Assembly: GCF_000715075.1 (NCBI RefSeq)
Contig: NC_134089.1
Coordinates: 111,669,157 to 111,733,156, forward strand
Length of the DNA: 64,000 bases
Source of the DNA: Nicotiana tabacum
Lineage: Eukaryota > Streptophyta > Magnoliopsida > Solanales > Solanaceae
Direction: 5' to 3'
The notes beneath the pieces are model-generated. The model was given only the letters and a program-made list of their open reading frames with translations. It searched no databases and was not told the origin of the DNA. The translations under genes and the position numbers were made by a program. How positions within the stretch are numbered: the first letter of the stretch is position 1; every line of letters starts with the position of its first letter. Below, piece after piece: positions 44,495 to 57,017 of this stretch.

Positions 44495-47351
44495 TGTCAC
44501 GACCCTAAATCCGGACCCGGTCGTGATGGCGCCTCTCGTGAAGACAAGGCCAGCCGACACACTCCCAATTCAATTTAAGCAATTGAATAATAGAACTAAG
44601 TCTTAAACATAGCAATAAATCCCAAAAGAAGGTAATTAATACAGCTTGCGAAAAAAGAAAGACATAGCCCTACATCGGGGTGTCATCAGTCATGAGCATC
44701 TATCAATATACTACAAGTCTGAAGAGTCTACACATCTATTACAGAATCACTAACAAGAGAAAAGAAATGAGATAGGGGGAGAAGCACGGGGCTGCGAACG
44801 CTGATCAACTACCTCGTGAACTCCGAAATCTGCCTGGAGCTCTCAACCCTCGCAAGCAGGACCTGCAGCGCCTGAATATACACATGGGGTGCAGGGAGTA
44901 AAGTGAGTACTCCAACTCAGTGAGTAATAATAATAAATGAATACTGAGAAATAAGAAATCACGTAAGGCACAACACAGTCTATAAGGAAGCAGTAAAAGC
45001 CAGTAAAAGTAATGAAACAGTGAAAATATGCAAAGTCACTTTAGTTCAGTTTAAGCTTCTTAAACTGCCTTTTTAAACAGTTAAGCAAGTAAAAGACAGA
45101 CAACTAGGAAAGATAAACGCATAAAGAACCGCCCCTCGGGCACAATGTCAATAAAATCCGCCCCTCGGGCAATATTATAGAACAACACCAAACCCTTGAG
45201 CTATATCTCACATCACAATAGGTACCCACGCTCACTAGGGGTGTGCAGACTCTTGGAGGGGCCCCTTACGGCCCAAGCACAATATCAATCCATCTCGTGG
45301 AATAATCGCATAGGCTCTTGGCCTCATATCACAAGCCACCTCATGGCATACAAATATCAGGCCCTCGGCCTCATAATCATAATCAATGTTTCCTCACGAC
45401 ATAGGCCCTCGGCCTCATAATCATAATCAATGTTTCCTCACGATATAGGCCCTCAGCCTTACTCAGTCAGAATCTCGCAAGACACTCGTGCAATAGTAAA
45501 ACATGATGCTCAGCCCAAAATATCATTTAGAATATCATTTTAAGTGTTAAAGTAGAGTAAACATGACTGAGTTATGAAAACAGTAGAACATAGCATGACT
45601 GAGTCCAAGTATAAAGTCAAAACAGTGAGGAAATATCAGTAAAAATACCCTAAGGGTTCAAATAGTTGGCACGAGGCCCAAAACAAGATGATAGCATATA
45701 GTTTTCAGTCAAATACGCGGTAAAACAATCATTTGGGATGGACTAAGTCACAATCCCCAATAGTGCACGACCACACGCTTATCATCTAGCGTGCGCGTCA
45801 CCTCAATATAGCACAACAATGTGCAATCCGGGGTTTCATACCCTCAGGACAACATTTAATAACATTAATCACCTCAATCCGGTCCAAACACTAGCCCGAG
45901 ATGCCTTTGCCCCTTGAATCGGCCTTCACTCGCGTCGAATCTATCCAAAAATAGAATCACGACGTCAAAATATGCTAAGGGAACGAAGCCCGTGCAAAAA
46001 TAATCACTTTACAATACAAATCCCGAAATTACCAAAACCCGACCCCTAGGCCCATGTCTTGGAATTCGATAAAATTTACATCAATAGATTCCTTATCCCC
46101 CCACGAGTTCATACATATCAAAAGTATCAAAATCCGACCACAAATGGTCCCTCAAATCCTCAAGTCTAGGTCTCCAATACCAAACCCTAGTTTCCCCAAT
46201 TTTAACCCTTAAATTCCATTAATTACAGCTCTAATCCGTGAAATAATACCATAAGAACACGTTTTAGGTCCAAAATCCTTACCTTGATGAAATCCCCTTG
46301 AAACCCTTCTTCAAATAGCCCAAAATGCTCCAAAACCGACTTAGAAATGGTGGAATAGCTCAAAAATCGCGAAGAAAATAATTTATACATTCTGGCCTAG
46401 GCTTTTCGCACCTGCGGTCCATATCTCGCACTTGCGCAACCGCTTCTGCGGTCCCAAGCATCGCATCTGCGGTTTCCACTTACTTGACCCATTTCCGCAT
46501 CTGTGGTTAAAATATCGCACATGCGCCATCGCAGGTGCACCTCCTCGACCGCTTCTGCGGTTTCAACTAGTATTCAACTTGGCTGCATCTGCGGCTCCCT
46601 TTTCGCTTCTGTGAGACCGCACCTGCGGTCCCCTAGCCGCAGGTGCGGTTATGACAGCAATTTCCAACACTTCAGTTGCCAAACCAAATTTACAAACTTT
46701 CCGCCAACCATCCGAAATCACCCTGAGGCCCCCGGAACCTCAACCAAAAGCACAAACACATCTTATACCACTATTCAAACTTATACCAATCTTCAAAACA
46801 CCTCAAACAACATCGAATCAACCAAAACACATCGGATCCAAGCCTAAGTTTCGAAAATCTTCTAAATTATGCTTTTGATAAAAAAAAAAGTATACTAAAC
46901 CACGTTCGAATGACCTGAAATTTTGTACACACATCCCAAACGACACCGCAGAACTACTGCAACTCTCGGAATTTCATTCCGACCCATATATCAAAATCTC
47001 ACCTATCAACTGGAAAACACCAAAAATCCAATTTCGCCAATTCAAGCTTAAATCTACTTCGGACCTCCAAACCACATTCCGATCACGCTCCTAAGTTCCA
47101 AATCCCCTCGCGAAGCTATCTGAACCATCGGAACTCGCATCCGAGCCCTCTAACACATAAGTCAACATCTGGTTGACTTTTCCAACTTAAGCTTCTTCAA
47201 AAGAGACTAAGTATCCCAAACCTTCTCAAAACCTTTTCCGAACCTCAGCCAACCAACCCGATCACGTATAGAACCAATAAACAAAGCAATAAGAAGCAGA
47301 AATAGGGGAAACGCAGCGGTAACTCATGAGACGACCGGTCGGGTCGTCACA
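44495..47351 (-). repeat. 3' LTR of element 4
   Basis: 2857 bp, TGTCACGACCC ... GGTCGTCACA. Word array at about 46405-46650 and TATA-like TGTATAAATT near 46380-46390 on the minus strand. The flanks of the array resemble the LTR of element 1. Confidence 0.94.
46380..46650 (-). promoter_or_regulatory. Palindromic CCGCA-type word array and TATA-like box (element 4, 3' LTR)
   Basis: At least eight words such as CCGCAGGTGCGG, CCGCAGAAGCGG and CCGCAGATGCG on the minus strand end about 15 bp before TGTATAAATTA. Same promoter-proximal place as in element 1, but the same word type as in element 3. The 5' LTR copy is at 54395-54665. Confidence 0.55.
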
Positions 47352-47859
47352 TCCTCCCCCTCTTAAACAAACGTTCATCCTCGAACGAGTCAAGAAACAT
47401 ACTTGAAGCCTCAAACATGTTAGAATATATGCTCTGCATCTCCCACTCGGTCTCCCAGGTAGCCTCCTCCACGGGCCAACCTCTCCACTGCACTTTCACT
47501 GAAGCTATATCCTTTGACTTCAACTTTCGAACCTGACGCTCTAAAATAGTTGTTGGCTCCACATCATAAGTCAAATCACCATCTAACTGCACCATGCTTA
47601 AATCCAAAACATGAGAGGGATCCCCAATATACTTCCGGAGCATAGAAACATAAAATACCGGATGCACACTCGACAAGCTGGGTGGCAAAGCAAGCTCATA
47701 AGCCACCTCCCCAATCCTCCGAAGCACCTCAAAAGGCCCAATGAACTGAGGACTCAATTTACCCTTCTTCCCAAATCTCATAGCACCCTTCATGGGTGAA
47801 ACCGTCAATAACTTTCTCACCAACCATGTAGGACACATCTCGAACTTTCCTATCAGCAT
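47347..47859 (-). pseudogene. Integrase C-terminus with chromodomain-like tail (element 4)
   Basis: An open stretch with MRFGKKGKLSPQFIGPFEVL, RRIGEVAYELALPPSL, VHPVFYVSML, then the chromodomain-like KVQWRGWPVEEATWETEWEM and the tail DERLFKRGRM with the stop at the polypurine tract. The start of this stretch is not a true start; the frame upstream is broken near 47810-47900. Confidence 0.85.
47352..47364 (-). other. Polypurine tract of element 4
   Basis: AAGAGGGGGAGGA on the minus strand, directly against the 3' LTR; identical to that of element 1. It overlaps the last codons of the polyprotein. Confidence 0.87.
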
Positions 47860-47939
47860 AACTCATGCGCTGTATGAAGCCTCTCCTGAATTACCTACAC
47901 CTTTTGCTAAAGCATGCTGCACTAAGTCTGTCCCAATAG

Positions 47940-48640
47940 CCTAGCCTCACCCGACTCAAACCAACCAACTAGAGATCAACACAGCCTCCCATACAAAGCC
48001 TCATATGGAGCCATCTGAATACTCAACTGGTAGTTGTTGTTATAAGCAAACTCTGCAAGAGGTAGAAACTGATCCCATGACCCTCCTATATCAATGACAC
48101 AAGCATGCAACATGTCCTCCAATATCTGAATAGTGTGCTCGGACTGCTCGTCTGTCTGAGGGTGAATAAGTTGTGCTCAACTCAACCTGAGTACCCAACT
48201 CCCGCTGCACCGACCTCCAAAACTGTGAAGTAAACTGAGTGCCCCGATCTAAAATGATGGAAACTGGGACACCATGCAAATGAACAATCTCCCGGATATA
48301 AATCTCTGCCAACCGCTTTGAAGAATAGGTAGTACACACAGGAATGAAGTGTGCGGACTTGGTTAGCCAATCCACAATCACCCAAATAGCATCGAACTTC
48401 CTCAAAGTCCGTGGGAGCCCAACTACAAAGTCCATGGTGATCCTCTCCCACTTCCACTCTGGAATATCTATCTGCTGAAGCAAGCCATCCGGTCTCTGAT
48501 GTTCATATTTTACCTGCTGACAATTGAGACACCGAGCTACAAATCCCACAATGTCCTTATTCATTCTCCTCCACCAATAATGCTATCTCAGATCCTGATA
48601 CATCTTCGCGGCACCCAGATGAATGGAATATCGCGAGCTA
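47940..48640 (-). pseudogene. Integrase catalytic core (element 4), frameshifted
   Basis: The zinc site CLNCQQVK, MDFVVGLPRT (first Asp) and ILDRGTQFTSQFW (second Asp) are intact in 48091-48564. One extra base near 48168-48172 (GAATAAG where element 1 has GAAAAG) shifts the frame just before the third catalytic residue (PQTDEQSEHT); the catalytic Glu is readable only in the shifted frame. A stop lies in the EALYGRLC region near 47970-47985. Confidence 0.87.
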
Positions 48641-49494
48641 TGGGCCTCCTCTAAAATTAACTCTTGAAGCCCGTCCACATTAGACACACATATCAGGCCC
48701 TGCATCCTCAACACCTCATCATCACTAATGGTCACATCTCTGGCACCATCATGTTGAACTCTATCCTTAAGGACAAGAAAATGCGGATCATCATACTTGC
48801 GCTCTCTGATACGATCATATAAGTAAGACCGAGAAACCACACAAGCCAATACCCGATTGGGCTCCAAATTGTCTAACCTCACGAACCGATTGGCCAAGGC
48901 CTGAGCATCAACTGCAAGAGGTCTCTCCCCAACTGGAATATATGCCAAATTCCTCATACTCATCGCCTTTTGGCTCAATGCATCGGCCACCACATTGGCC
49001 TTCCCTAGATGGTACAATATAGTAATATCATAATCCTTTAGCAACTCCAACCATCTCCGCTGCCTCAAATTAAGATCCTTCTTCTTGAAAAAGTGCTGGA
49101 GGCTACGATGATCAGTAAACACCTCACAAGACACACCATACAAGTAATGCCTCCAAATCTTCAACGCGTGAACTATGGCTGCCAACTCCAAATCACGAAT
49201 AGGGCAGTTCTTTTCATGGGGCTTCAAATGACGAGAAGCATAAGTGATACCTCTACCCTCCTACATCAATACACAACCAATACTAACTCTCAAAGCATCA
49301 CAGTACACGGTATATGAACCTAAAGCTGATGGCAAAACTAATATTAGAGTTGTTGTCAAGGCTGTCTTGAGCTTATGAAAGCTCTCCTCACACTCATTCG
49401 ACCATACAAATGAAGCACCCTTCTGAGTCAATTTGGTCAAGGGCGATGCAATATATGAGAATCCCTGAACAAACCAGCGATAATAACCCGGCAA
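48583..49494 (-). pseudogene. RNase H and linker to integrase (element 4)
   Basis: Open pieces 49261-49494 ([35 protein letters not shown]) and 48583-49227 ([51 protein letters not shown], then the integrase start [18 protein letters not shown]). A stop separates them at 49258-49260. The zinc-site His of IHPG is kept, but Pro is Leu. Confidence 0.88.
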
Positions 49495-49542
49495 AGAAAG
49501 AAAACTATGAATCTCTGTGGCTGAGGACGGTCTGGGCCAACT

Positions 49543-50154
49543 CTAAACCTCCTCTATCTTCTTCAGATCAACCTGAATAACCTCGTTGGACACCATGTGC
49601 CCCAAGAAATCCACTGAACTGACCCAAAACTCACACTTGGAGAATTTTGCATAACGCTTCTCCTCCCTCAATCTCTGCAACACAACTCTCAAATGCTCCG
49701 CGTGCTCCTCCTGACCATGCGAATACACCAGAATATCATCAATGAAGACTATGATAAACGAGTCGAGATATGGCCAGAACACACTGTTCATCAAATGCAT
49801 GAATGCTACTGGGGCATTGGTCAGTCCAAAAGACATCACCAAGAACTCATAATGACCATATCGGGTCCTGAAAGTTGTCTTAAGAATATCCGAGTCCCTA
49901 ATCTTCAATTGGTGATAACCTGAACGGAGATCAATCTTGGAGAACACTCTCGCTCTCTGAAGCTGGTCGAATAAATCATCAATGCGAGGCAAAGGATACT
50001 TGTTCTTAACTGTTACTTTGTTCAACTGCTTATAATCAATGGATATCCTCATAGTGCCATACTTCTTCTTCAGAAATAGAACCGGCGCACCCCAAGGTGA
50101 CTCACTAGGCTGAATGAATCCCTTATCAAGGAGTTCCTGAAGCTGCTCCTTCAA
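49543..50154 (-). pseudogene. Reverse transcriptase (element 4)
   Basis: 203 open codons: [72 protein letters not shown] and the catalytic FIDDILVYS near 49725-49750, then [14 protein letters not shown]. Upstream, a one- or two-base change near 50150-50160 breaks the frame from the protease linker. The best-preserved domain of this copy. Confidence 0.92.
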
Positions 50155-50999
50155 CTCGCTGGTACTATATGATACAGCGGAATAAAAATAGGTTGAGTGC
50201 CCAGCACCAGGTCAATACCAAAATCAATATCCCTGTCTAGTGGCATGCCCTGCACGTTTGCAGGAAACACATCGGGAAAATCCCTCACAATTGGAACAGA
50301 ATCAATACTGGGAGTCTCAGCACCGACATCCCTCACAAAGGCTAGATACGAAAGACAACCCTTCCCAACCATGCACTGGGCTTTCAAGAATGAGATCACT
50401 CTACTGGGAATATAATCAGTCACACCTTGCCACTCAATCCATGGCACACCCGGTATAGCCAATGTGACTGTCTTAGCATGATAGTCCAGAATAGTACGAC
50501 ACAGAGATAGCCAATCCATGCCCAAAATGACATCGAAATCCACCATACACAATAATAAAAGATCCACTCGGGTCTCTAGACCCCCAATAGTCACCACACA
50601 CGACTAGTACACACGGTCTACAACAATAATATTACCTACCAGGGTAGATACATGAAAAGATGAAACAAGAGACTCATGGGGTATACCCAAATAATGAGCA
50701 AAGTATGATAATACATAAGAAAAGGTGGAACCAAGATCAAATAATACAGAGGCATCTCTATTTCAGACTGAAACAATACCTGTAATAACAACATTGGAAG
50801 CAATAGCATTGGGTCTAGCTGGAAGTGCATAGAAACGGGCCTGACCGCCACCTGATCAACCTCCCCCTCTAGGGCAACCCCTCGCTGACTGACCTCCACC
50901 CCTAGCTGGGTGGGTGGGTGGTAGTGAAGTAACTGGCGCTGAAGCCGATGGCTGACTTCTCTGTTGAGATGAACCCGCAAGATGACAAGGACACTGCCT
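50151..50999 (-). pseudogene. Protease and linker (element 4)
   Basis: The active site reads LFDLGSTFSYVLSYFA near 50695-50740; Asp-Leu-Gly replaces the family's Asp-Pro-Gly. Stop codons interrupt this frame (one in the VSV*NRD region near 50760). The linker 50151-50597 is open with MVDFDVILGMDWLS and FPDVFPANVQGMPLD. A long open frame at 50636-50980 is an out-of-frame shadow. Confidence 0.82.
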
Positions 51000-52330
51000 C
51001 TATATATGACTCATCTCTCCACACTCATAGCATCTCCCGGGTGCCAGAGACGAGGACTGAAGGGAACCCCTCGAACTGGAATGACTAAATGATGCACCTA
51101 GCATAGAAGAGCCTTGAACTGATAGAGCACGGGACGAACTCTGAGCTGGAAGGGCACTAAGTGATGACTGGCCATGATGATAACTATGAGAACCATGACC
51201 CGATGACAACCTACGATAACCTGGGCGAACTGGCTGAGCATGCATGTATGGACGGCCTCTGCCGTGCTGAAACTGACCTCTCGATGGAGCACCACTATAA
51301 CTACCAGATCCTCGAGGCCTTTTAGCCTCCCTCGCCTCTTGCTCTAGGCGACGAACTGACTCAATCTCACGAGCAATATCTACCACCTCCTCAAAAGTAT
51401 CACCAGTCACCCTCTCCATAATTATGAGAATACGAAGCTGATAAGTGAGACCATCAACAAACCTCCTAATCCTCTCTCTATTTGTTGGAACCAACCAAAT
51501 AGCATGACGATCTAACTCGGAGAACCTCATCTCATATTGCATCAGAGTCATCCCTCCCTGACGCACCACTCGAACTGCCTGTGCAGCTCCTTTTTGCGAG
51601 ATTGCGGCACATACTTCTCCAGAAAGAGAACGGAAAATTTCTTCCAAGTAAGGGGTGTTGCACCAACAGGCCTACGCCTCTCAAAAGCCTCCCACCAAGT
51701 GAAGGCAGCTCCATAAAACTGATAAGTAGTGAAAGCGACCCCGCTGGTCTCCAGAATACCTGTTGTATGAAGCATCCTCTAACACTTATCTAAGAAACCC
51801 TGGGCATCCTCTCCCTCTGCACCACTGAAGGTCGGAGGCTGAAGTCTACCAAACCTCTCCAACCTACGTTGCTCATCCTTTGGCATGGCAGGAACTACAT
51901 AGTCCTGAGCAGCTACAACCGGTTGGGCTGGATGTGCCCCCGGTGTCTGAAGTCCCTGCACGACCTGCTCAGGTGTGTGAGCGGCGGGAGTCTAAGTGCC
52001 TCCTCTAGCCTGAGAAGTAGCTGTGGCTATAGTAACTGAGACCGCCTGAGCTAGGCCAGTGCAAACTGATAGAATCTGAGCTAAGGCCTCCTGAAGACCC
52101 AGAATCACAATGGGCACAACTGGTGCCTGAGCTAGTGCTACTAGAGCGTCCACAACTGGGACCTGATCCTGAATTGGGGCGGCTGGTGGATCTGCAGGTA
52201 CTGCCCTAGCTGTTGTACGGGCCACACCCCTGCCCCTACCGTGACTACGACCACGTCCTCGGACTCTAGTGGCCACAGTTGGTGGTACTGGTGGTCGTCC
52301 ATCCTGATCGGTAGCGCGTGTCCTCACCAT
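51000..52330 (-). pseudogene. Gag gene (element 4), broken
   Basis: Start ATG at 52328-52330 (MVRTRATDQDGRP), then an Arg/Gly-rich stretch. In-frame stops near 51994 and 51778 look like CAG to TAG. GAAFTWWEAFERRRP and FLEKYVPQSRKKELH follow in 51548-51775, then a frameshift near 51550-51580 leads to MQYEMRFSELDRHAIWLVP and the RNA-binding part. The zinc knuckle CYECGEMSHI is interrupted by a TAG where element A has Lys. Confidence 0.9.
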
Positions 52331-52516
52331 CTGTGAGAGAATAGAATAACAGAAGTTTAGTACTTGGATCAACAAATTCGCATGACAAGAATTTCAAGAA
52401 TATGAAGTTTTTTCCTAAAGGTTCTGCAGCCTCTCGAGGATAAATATAAACGTCTCTGTACCGATCCACGAGACTCTACTAAACCTGCTCACGACTCGTG
52501 AGACCTATGTAACCTA

Positions 52517-52529
52517 GGTTCTGATACCA
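52517..52529 (-). other. Primer-binding site of element 4
   Basis: Minus strand TGGTATCAGAACC, a variant of the tRNA-iMet site, three bases from the 5' LTR (ends at 52533). Confidence 0.87.
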
Positions 52530-52532
52530 ACT

Positions 52533-55364
52533 TGTCGACCCTAAACCTGGACCCGGTCGTATGGTGCCTCTCGTGAAGACAAGGCCAACCGACACACTCC
52601 CAATTCAATTTTAAGCAATTAAATAATAGAACTAAGTCTTAAACATAGCAATAAATCCCAAAAGAAGGTAATTAATATAGTTTGCGGACAAAGAAAGACA
52701 TAGCCCGACATCAGGGTGTCACCAGTCATGAGCATCTATCAATATACTACAAGTCTGAAGAGTCTACACAGCTATTACAGAATCACTAACAAGAGAAAAG
52801 AAATGAGACAGGGGGAGAAGCACGGGGCTGCGAATGCCGAGCAGTTACCTCGTGAACTCTGAAATCTGCCAGGAGCTCTCAACTCTCGCAAGCAAGACCT
52901 GCAACACCTAAATTTGCACACGGGGTGCGGGGAGTAAAGTGAGTACTTCAACTCAGTAAGTAATAATAATAAATGAAGACTAAGAAAAAAGAAATCACGT
53001 AAGGCACATCACAGGCTATAAGGAAGCAGTAAAAGCCAGTAAAAGTAATGAAATAGTGAAAATATGCAAAGTCACTTTAGTTCAGTTTAAGCTTCTTAAA
53101 ATGCCTTTTTAAACAGTTAAGCAAGTAAAAGACAGACAACTAGGAAAGATAAACACATAAAGAACCGCTCCTTGGGCACAATGTCAACAAAATCCGCCCC
53201 TTGGGCAATACCATAGAACAACACCAGCCCCTCGAGCTATATCTCACATCACAATGGGTACCCGCACTCACTAGGGGTGTGCAGACTCCTGGAGGGGCCC
53301 CTTACAGCCCAAGTGCAATATCAAGCCATCTCGTGGCATAATCACATAGGCTCTCAGCCTTATATCACAAGCGACCTCATGGCGTACAAATCTCAGGCCC
53401 TCGACCTCATAATCATAATCAGTGTTTCCTCACGACATAGGCCCTCGGCCTTACTCAGACAGAATCTCACAAGCCATTCGGGCAATAGTAAAACATGATG
53501 CTCAGCCCAAAATATCATTTAGAATATCATTTTAAGTGTTAAAGCAGTGTAAACATGGCTGAGTTATGAAAACAGTAGAATATAGCATGACTGAGATCAA
53601 GTATAAAGTCAAAACAGTAAGGAAATATCAGTAAAAATCCCCTAAGGGTTCAAATAGCTGGCACGAGGCCCAAATATGGCATTCAGCCCAAAACAAGATG
53701 ATAGCAAATAGTTTTCAGTCAAATACGCGGTAAAATAATCATTCGAGATGGACTAAGTCACAATCCCTAACAGTGCACGACCCCATGCTCGTCATCTAGC
53801 ATGTTCGTCACCTCAATATAGCATAACGATGTGCAATCCGGGGTTTCATACCCTCAGGACAATATTTACAATCATTACTTACCTCAATCTGGTCGAAACT
53901 CTAGCATGCGATGCCTTTACCCCTCGAATCGGCCTTCACTCATGTCGAATCTATCCAAAATCATAATCACGACGTCAAAATATGCTAAGGGAACGAAGCC
54001 CATGCAAAAATAATCAATTTACAACACAAATTTTGAAATTACCAAAACCCGACCCCCGGTCCCACATCTCGGAATTCGTAATTTGATAAAATTTACATCA
54101 ATAGATTCCTCATCTCCCCACGAGTTCATACATATCAAAAGTACCAAAATTCGACCACAAATGGTCCCTCAAATCCTCAAGTCTAGGTCCTTAATACCAA
54201 GCCCTAGTTTCCCCAATTTTAACCCTTAAATTCCATTAATTACAGCTTTAATCCGTGAAATAATACCATAGGAACGAGTTTTAGGTCCAAAATCCTTACC
54301 TTAATGAAGTCCCCTTGAAACCCTTTTTCAAATCGCCCAAAAAGCTCCAAACCTAACTTAGAAATGGTGGAATAGCTCAAAAATCGCGAAGGAAATAATT
54401 TATACCTTCTAGCCCAGGCTTTTTGCACATGCGGTCTAGATCTCGCACCTGCGCAACAACTTCTGCTGTCCCAAGCGCCGCATCTGCGATTTCCACCTAC
54501 TTGACCAATTTCCGCATCTATGGTTAAAATATCGCACCTGCGCCATTACAGGTGCGCCTCCTCGACCGCTTCTGCGGTTTCAGCTAGCATTCAACTTGGC
54601 CGCATATGTGTCTCCCTTTTCACTTATGCGAGACCACACCTGCGGTCCCCTAGACGCAGGTTTGGTTATGACAACAATTTCCTACACTTCAGCTGCCAAA
54701 CCAAATTTTCAAACTTTCCGCCAACCATCCGAAATCACCTTGAGGCCCCCGGGACCTCAACCAAAAGCAAAAACACATCCTATACCACCATTCAAACTTA
54801 TACCAATCTTTAAAACATATCAAACAACATCGAATCAACCAAAACACATCGGATTCAAGCCTAAGTTTTCAAAATCTTTCGAATTACGCTTTTGATCAAA
54901 AAGTATACCAAACCACGTCTGAATAACCTGAAATTTTGCACACACATTCCAAACGATACCACAGAACTACTGCAACTCTCATAATTCAATTCCGACCTAT
55001 ATATCAAAATCTCACCTATCAACCGGAAAACGCCAAAAATTCAATTTCGCCAATTCAAGCCTAAATCTACTCCGGACCTCCAAAATACATTTCTATCACG
55101 CTCCTAAGTCCCAAATCACCTCGCAAAGCTATCTGAACCATCAGAACTCACATCCGAGCCCTCTAACACATAAGTCAACATTCAGTTGACTTTTTCAACT
55201 TAAGCTTCCTCAAAAGAGACTAAGTGTCCCAAACCTTTTCAAAACCTTTTCCGAACCCGAGGCAACCAACCCAATCACATATAGAACTGATAAACAAAGT
55301 AATAAGAAGCAAAAATAGGGGAAACGGAGCAGTAACTCATGTGACGACTGGTCGGGTCGTCACA
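52533..55364 (-). repeat. 5' LTR of element 4
   Basis: 2832 bp. The inner end is TGTCGACCC, two bases shorter than the expected TGTCACGACCC. Word array 54395-54665 with TATA-like GGTATAAATTA; several words are decayed. Confidence 0.93.
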
Positions 55365-55369
55365 CTTGA

Positions 55370-56641
55370 GATGAAAACAAAACTCTTAGTTCCTGCGAAT
55401 GAATTATTTCAGCCAACTCAAAATGCTAATTTTAAAAAAAATACTGAGTTTCTTCTGCAATATTGTAATTTATGTAAATGATTCTTAGGCTTCTTGGTTC
55501 AATGGTTAGGTGTCTTTGTTGTTCACTCAAAGACGAGTGTTCGAATCTCATGCTGCATTGGTTCTTTAAATTTTGTGCTACTTTTTGAAAATGAAAGAAA
55601 CTGACGTGTATTGAGCCTTTAACCTTTTAAAACTGTAAAACAACAGCTAAACCAATGAACTAAATATAGATATGTCACTTGAGATGAAAATAAAACTCCT
55701 AGTTCCCGAAAATGAATTATTTTATCCAACTGAAAATGCTAATTTTAGAAAAAATACTCAGCTTCCTTTGCAATATTGTAATTTTTGCAAATTATTTTTA
55801 GGCGTCTTGGTTCAATTCTTAGGCGTCTCTGTTGTTCACTCAAAGACGAGTGTTCGAATCTCATGCTACATTTGTTCTTTAAGTTTTGTGCCATTTTATT
55901 GCTACTTTTTTAAAATGAAAAAAGTTGACGAGTATTGAACCTTTAACCTTTTAAAACTGTAAAATAAGATCTAAACCAATGCACTAAAGATAGTTATGTC
56001 ACTTGAGATAAAGCTCCTCATAATGAATTATTTCAGCCAACTCAAAATGCTAATTTTGAAAATAGTACTAAGCTTCCTCTGCAATATTGCAATTTCTGCA
56101 AATTATTTTTAGGCGTCTTGGTTCAATGGTCAGGCGTCTCTATTTGTTCACTCAAAGCCAAGTGTTCGAATCTCATGTTGCATTGGTTCTTTAAGTTTTA
56201 TGCTACTTTTTGAAAACGAAAGAAGTTGACTAGTATTGAGCCTTTAACATTTTAAAACTTTAAAGCAACAGTTAAACCAATAAACTAAAGATAGATATGT
56301 CACTCGAGATGAAAATAAAACTTCTAGTTCCCGAGAATGAATTATTTCAGCCAACTGAAAATACTAATTTTAAAAAAAGTACTCAGCTTCCTCTGCAATA
56401 TTGCAATATTGTAATTTTTACAAATTATTTTTAGGTGTCTCTGTTGTTCACTCAAAGACGAGTGTTCGAATCTCATGCTGCATTGGTTCTTTATGTTTTA
56501 TGTTATTTTATTGCTACTTTTTGAAAACAAAAAAAGTTGACGAGTATTGAACCTTTAATCTTTTAATACTGTAAAACAATAGCTAAACCAATGCACTAAA
56601 GATAGTCATGTCACTTGAGATGAAATTCCTAAGAATGAATT
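55370..56641 (+). repeat. tRNA-like tandem array, part 2 (heads 3-6)
   Basis: Heads at 55488-55560, 55801-55870, 56112-56186 and 56431-56486. Head 6 lacks the A-box (about 20 bp deleted between two copies of TTAGGYGTCT) but keeps the B-box GTTCGAATCTC. T-runs lie about 25 bp after each B-box, as Pol III terminators would. Confidence 0.85.
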
Positions 56642-56649
56642 ATTTCAGC

Positions 56650-56860
56650 TAGGGGTGTTCAAAATCGAACCAAAATCGAAGCTTAATGGCTTATTGGTAT
56701 TGGGTTAACGGTTTAACGGACGGGGAAGATTAAAAAAATTTTATTAACGGCTTATCGGTTTGGGGGAGGATTATTCAATTTTCTTAATGGATAATCCATT
56801 AACCCGTTAAGAATATATATATACACACATATAAAATTTATTTTTATGGATATATATGTG

Positions 56861-56917
<57 letters not shown>

Positions 56918-56937
56918 ACGGCTTATCGTGACAAGGC

Positions 56938-57017
<80 letters not shown>

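Larger units (their letters stand above)
44495..55364 (-). mobile_element. Element 4: complete, decayed Ty3/gypsy (Tekay-type) element
   Basis: Target duplication CTTGA (44490-44494 and 55365-55369). LTRs 44495-47351 and 52533-55364; tRNA-iMet primer site; polypurine tract; minus-strand gag to chromodomain in the same order as element 1 and clearly related to it, but with a different LTR word array. Multiple stops and frameshifts. It sits in the tRNA-like array. Confidence 0.94.

Noticed and set aside
50636..50980. 114-codon Leu-rich frame in element 4
   Set aside because: Out-of-frame shadow of the protease region; the true frame shows LFDLGSTFSYV.
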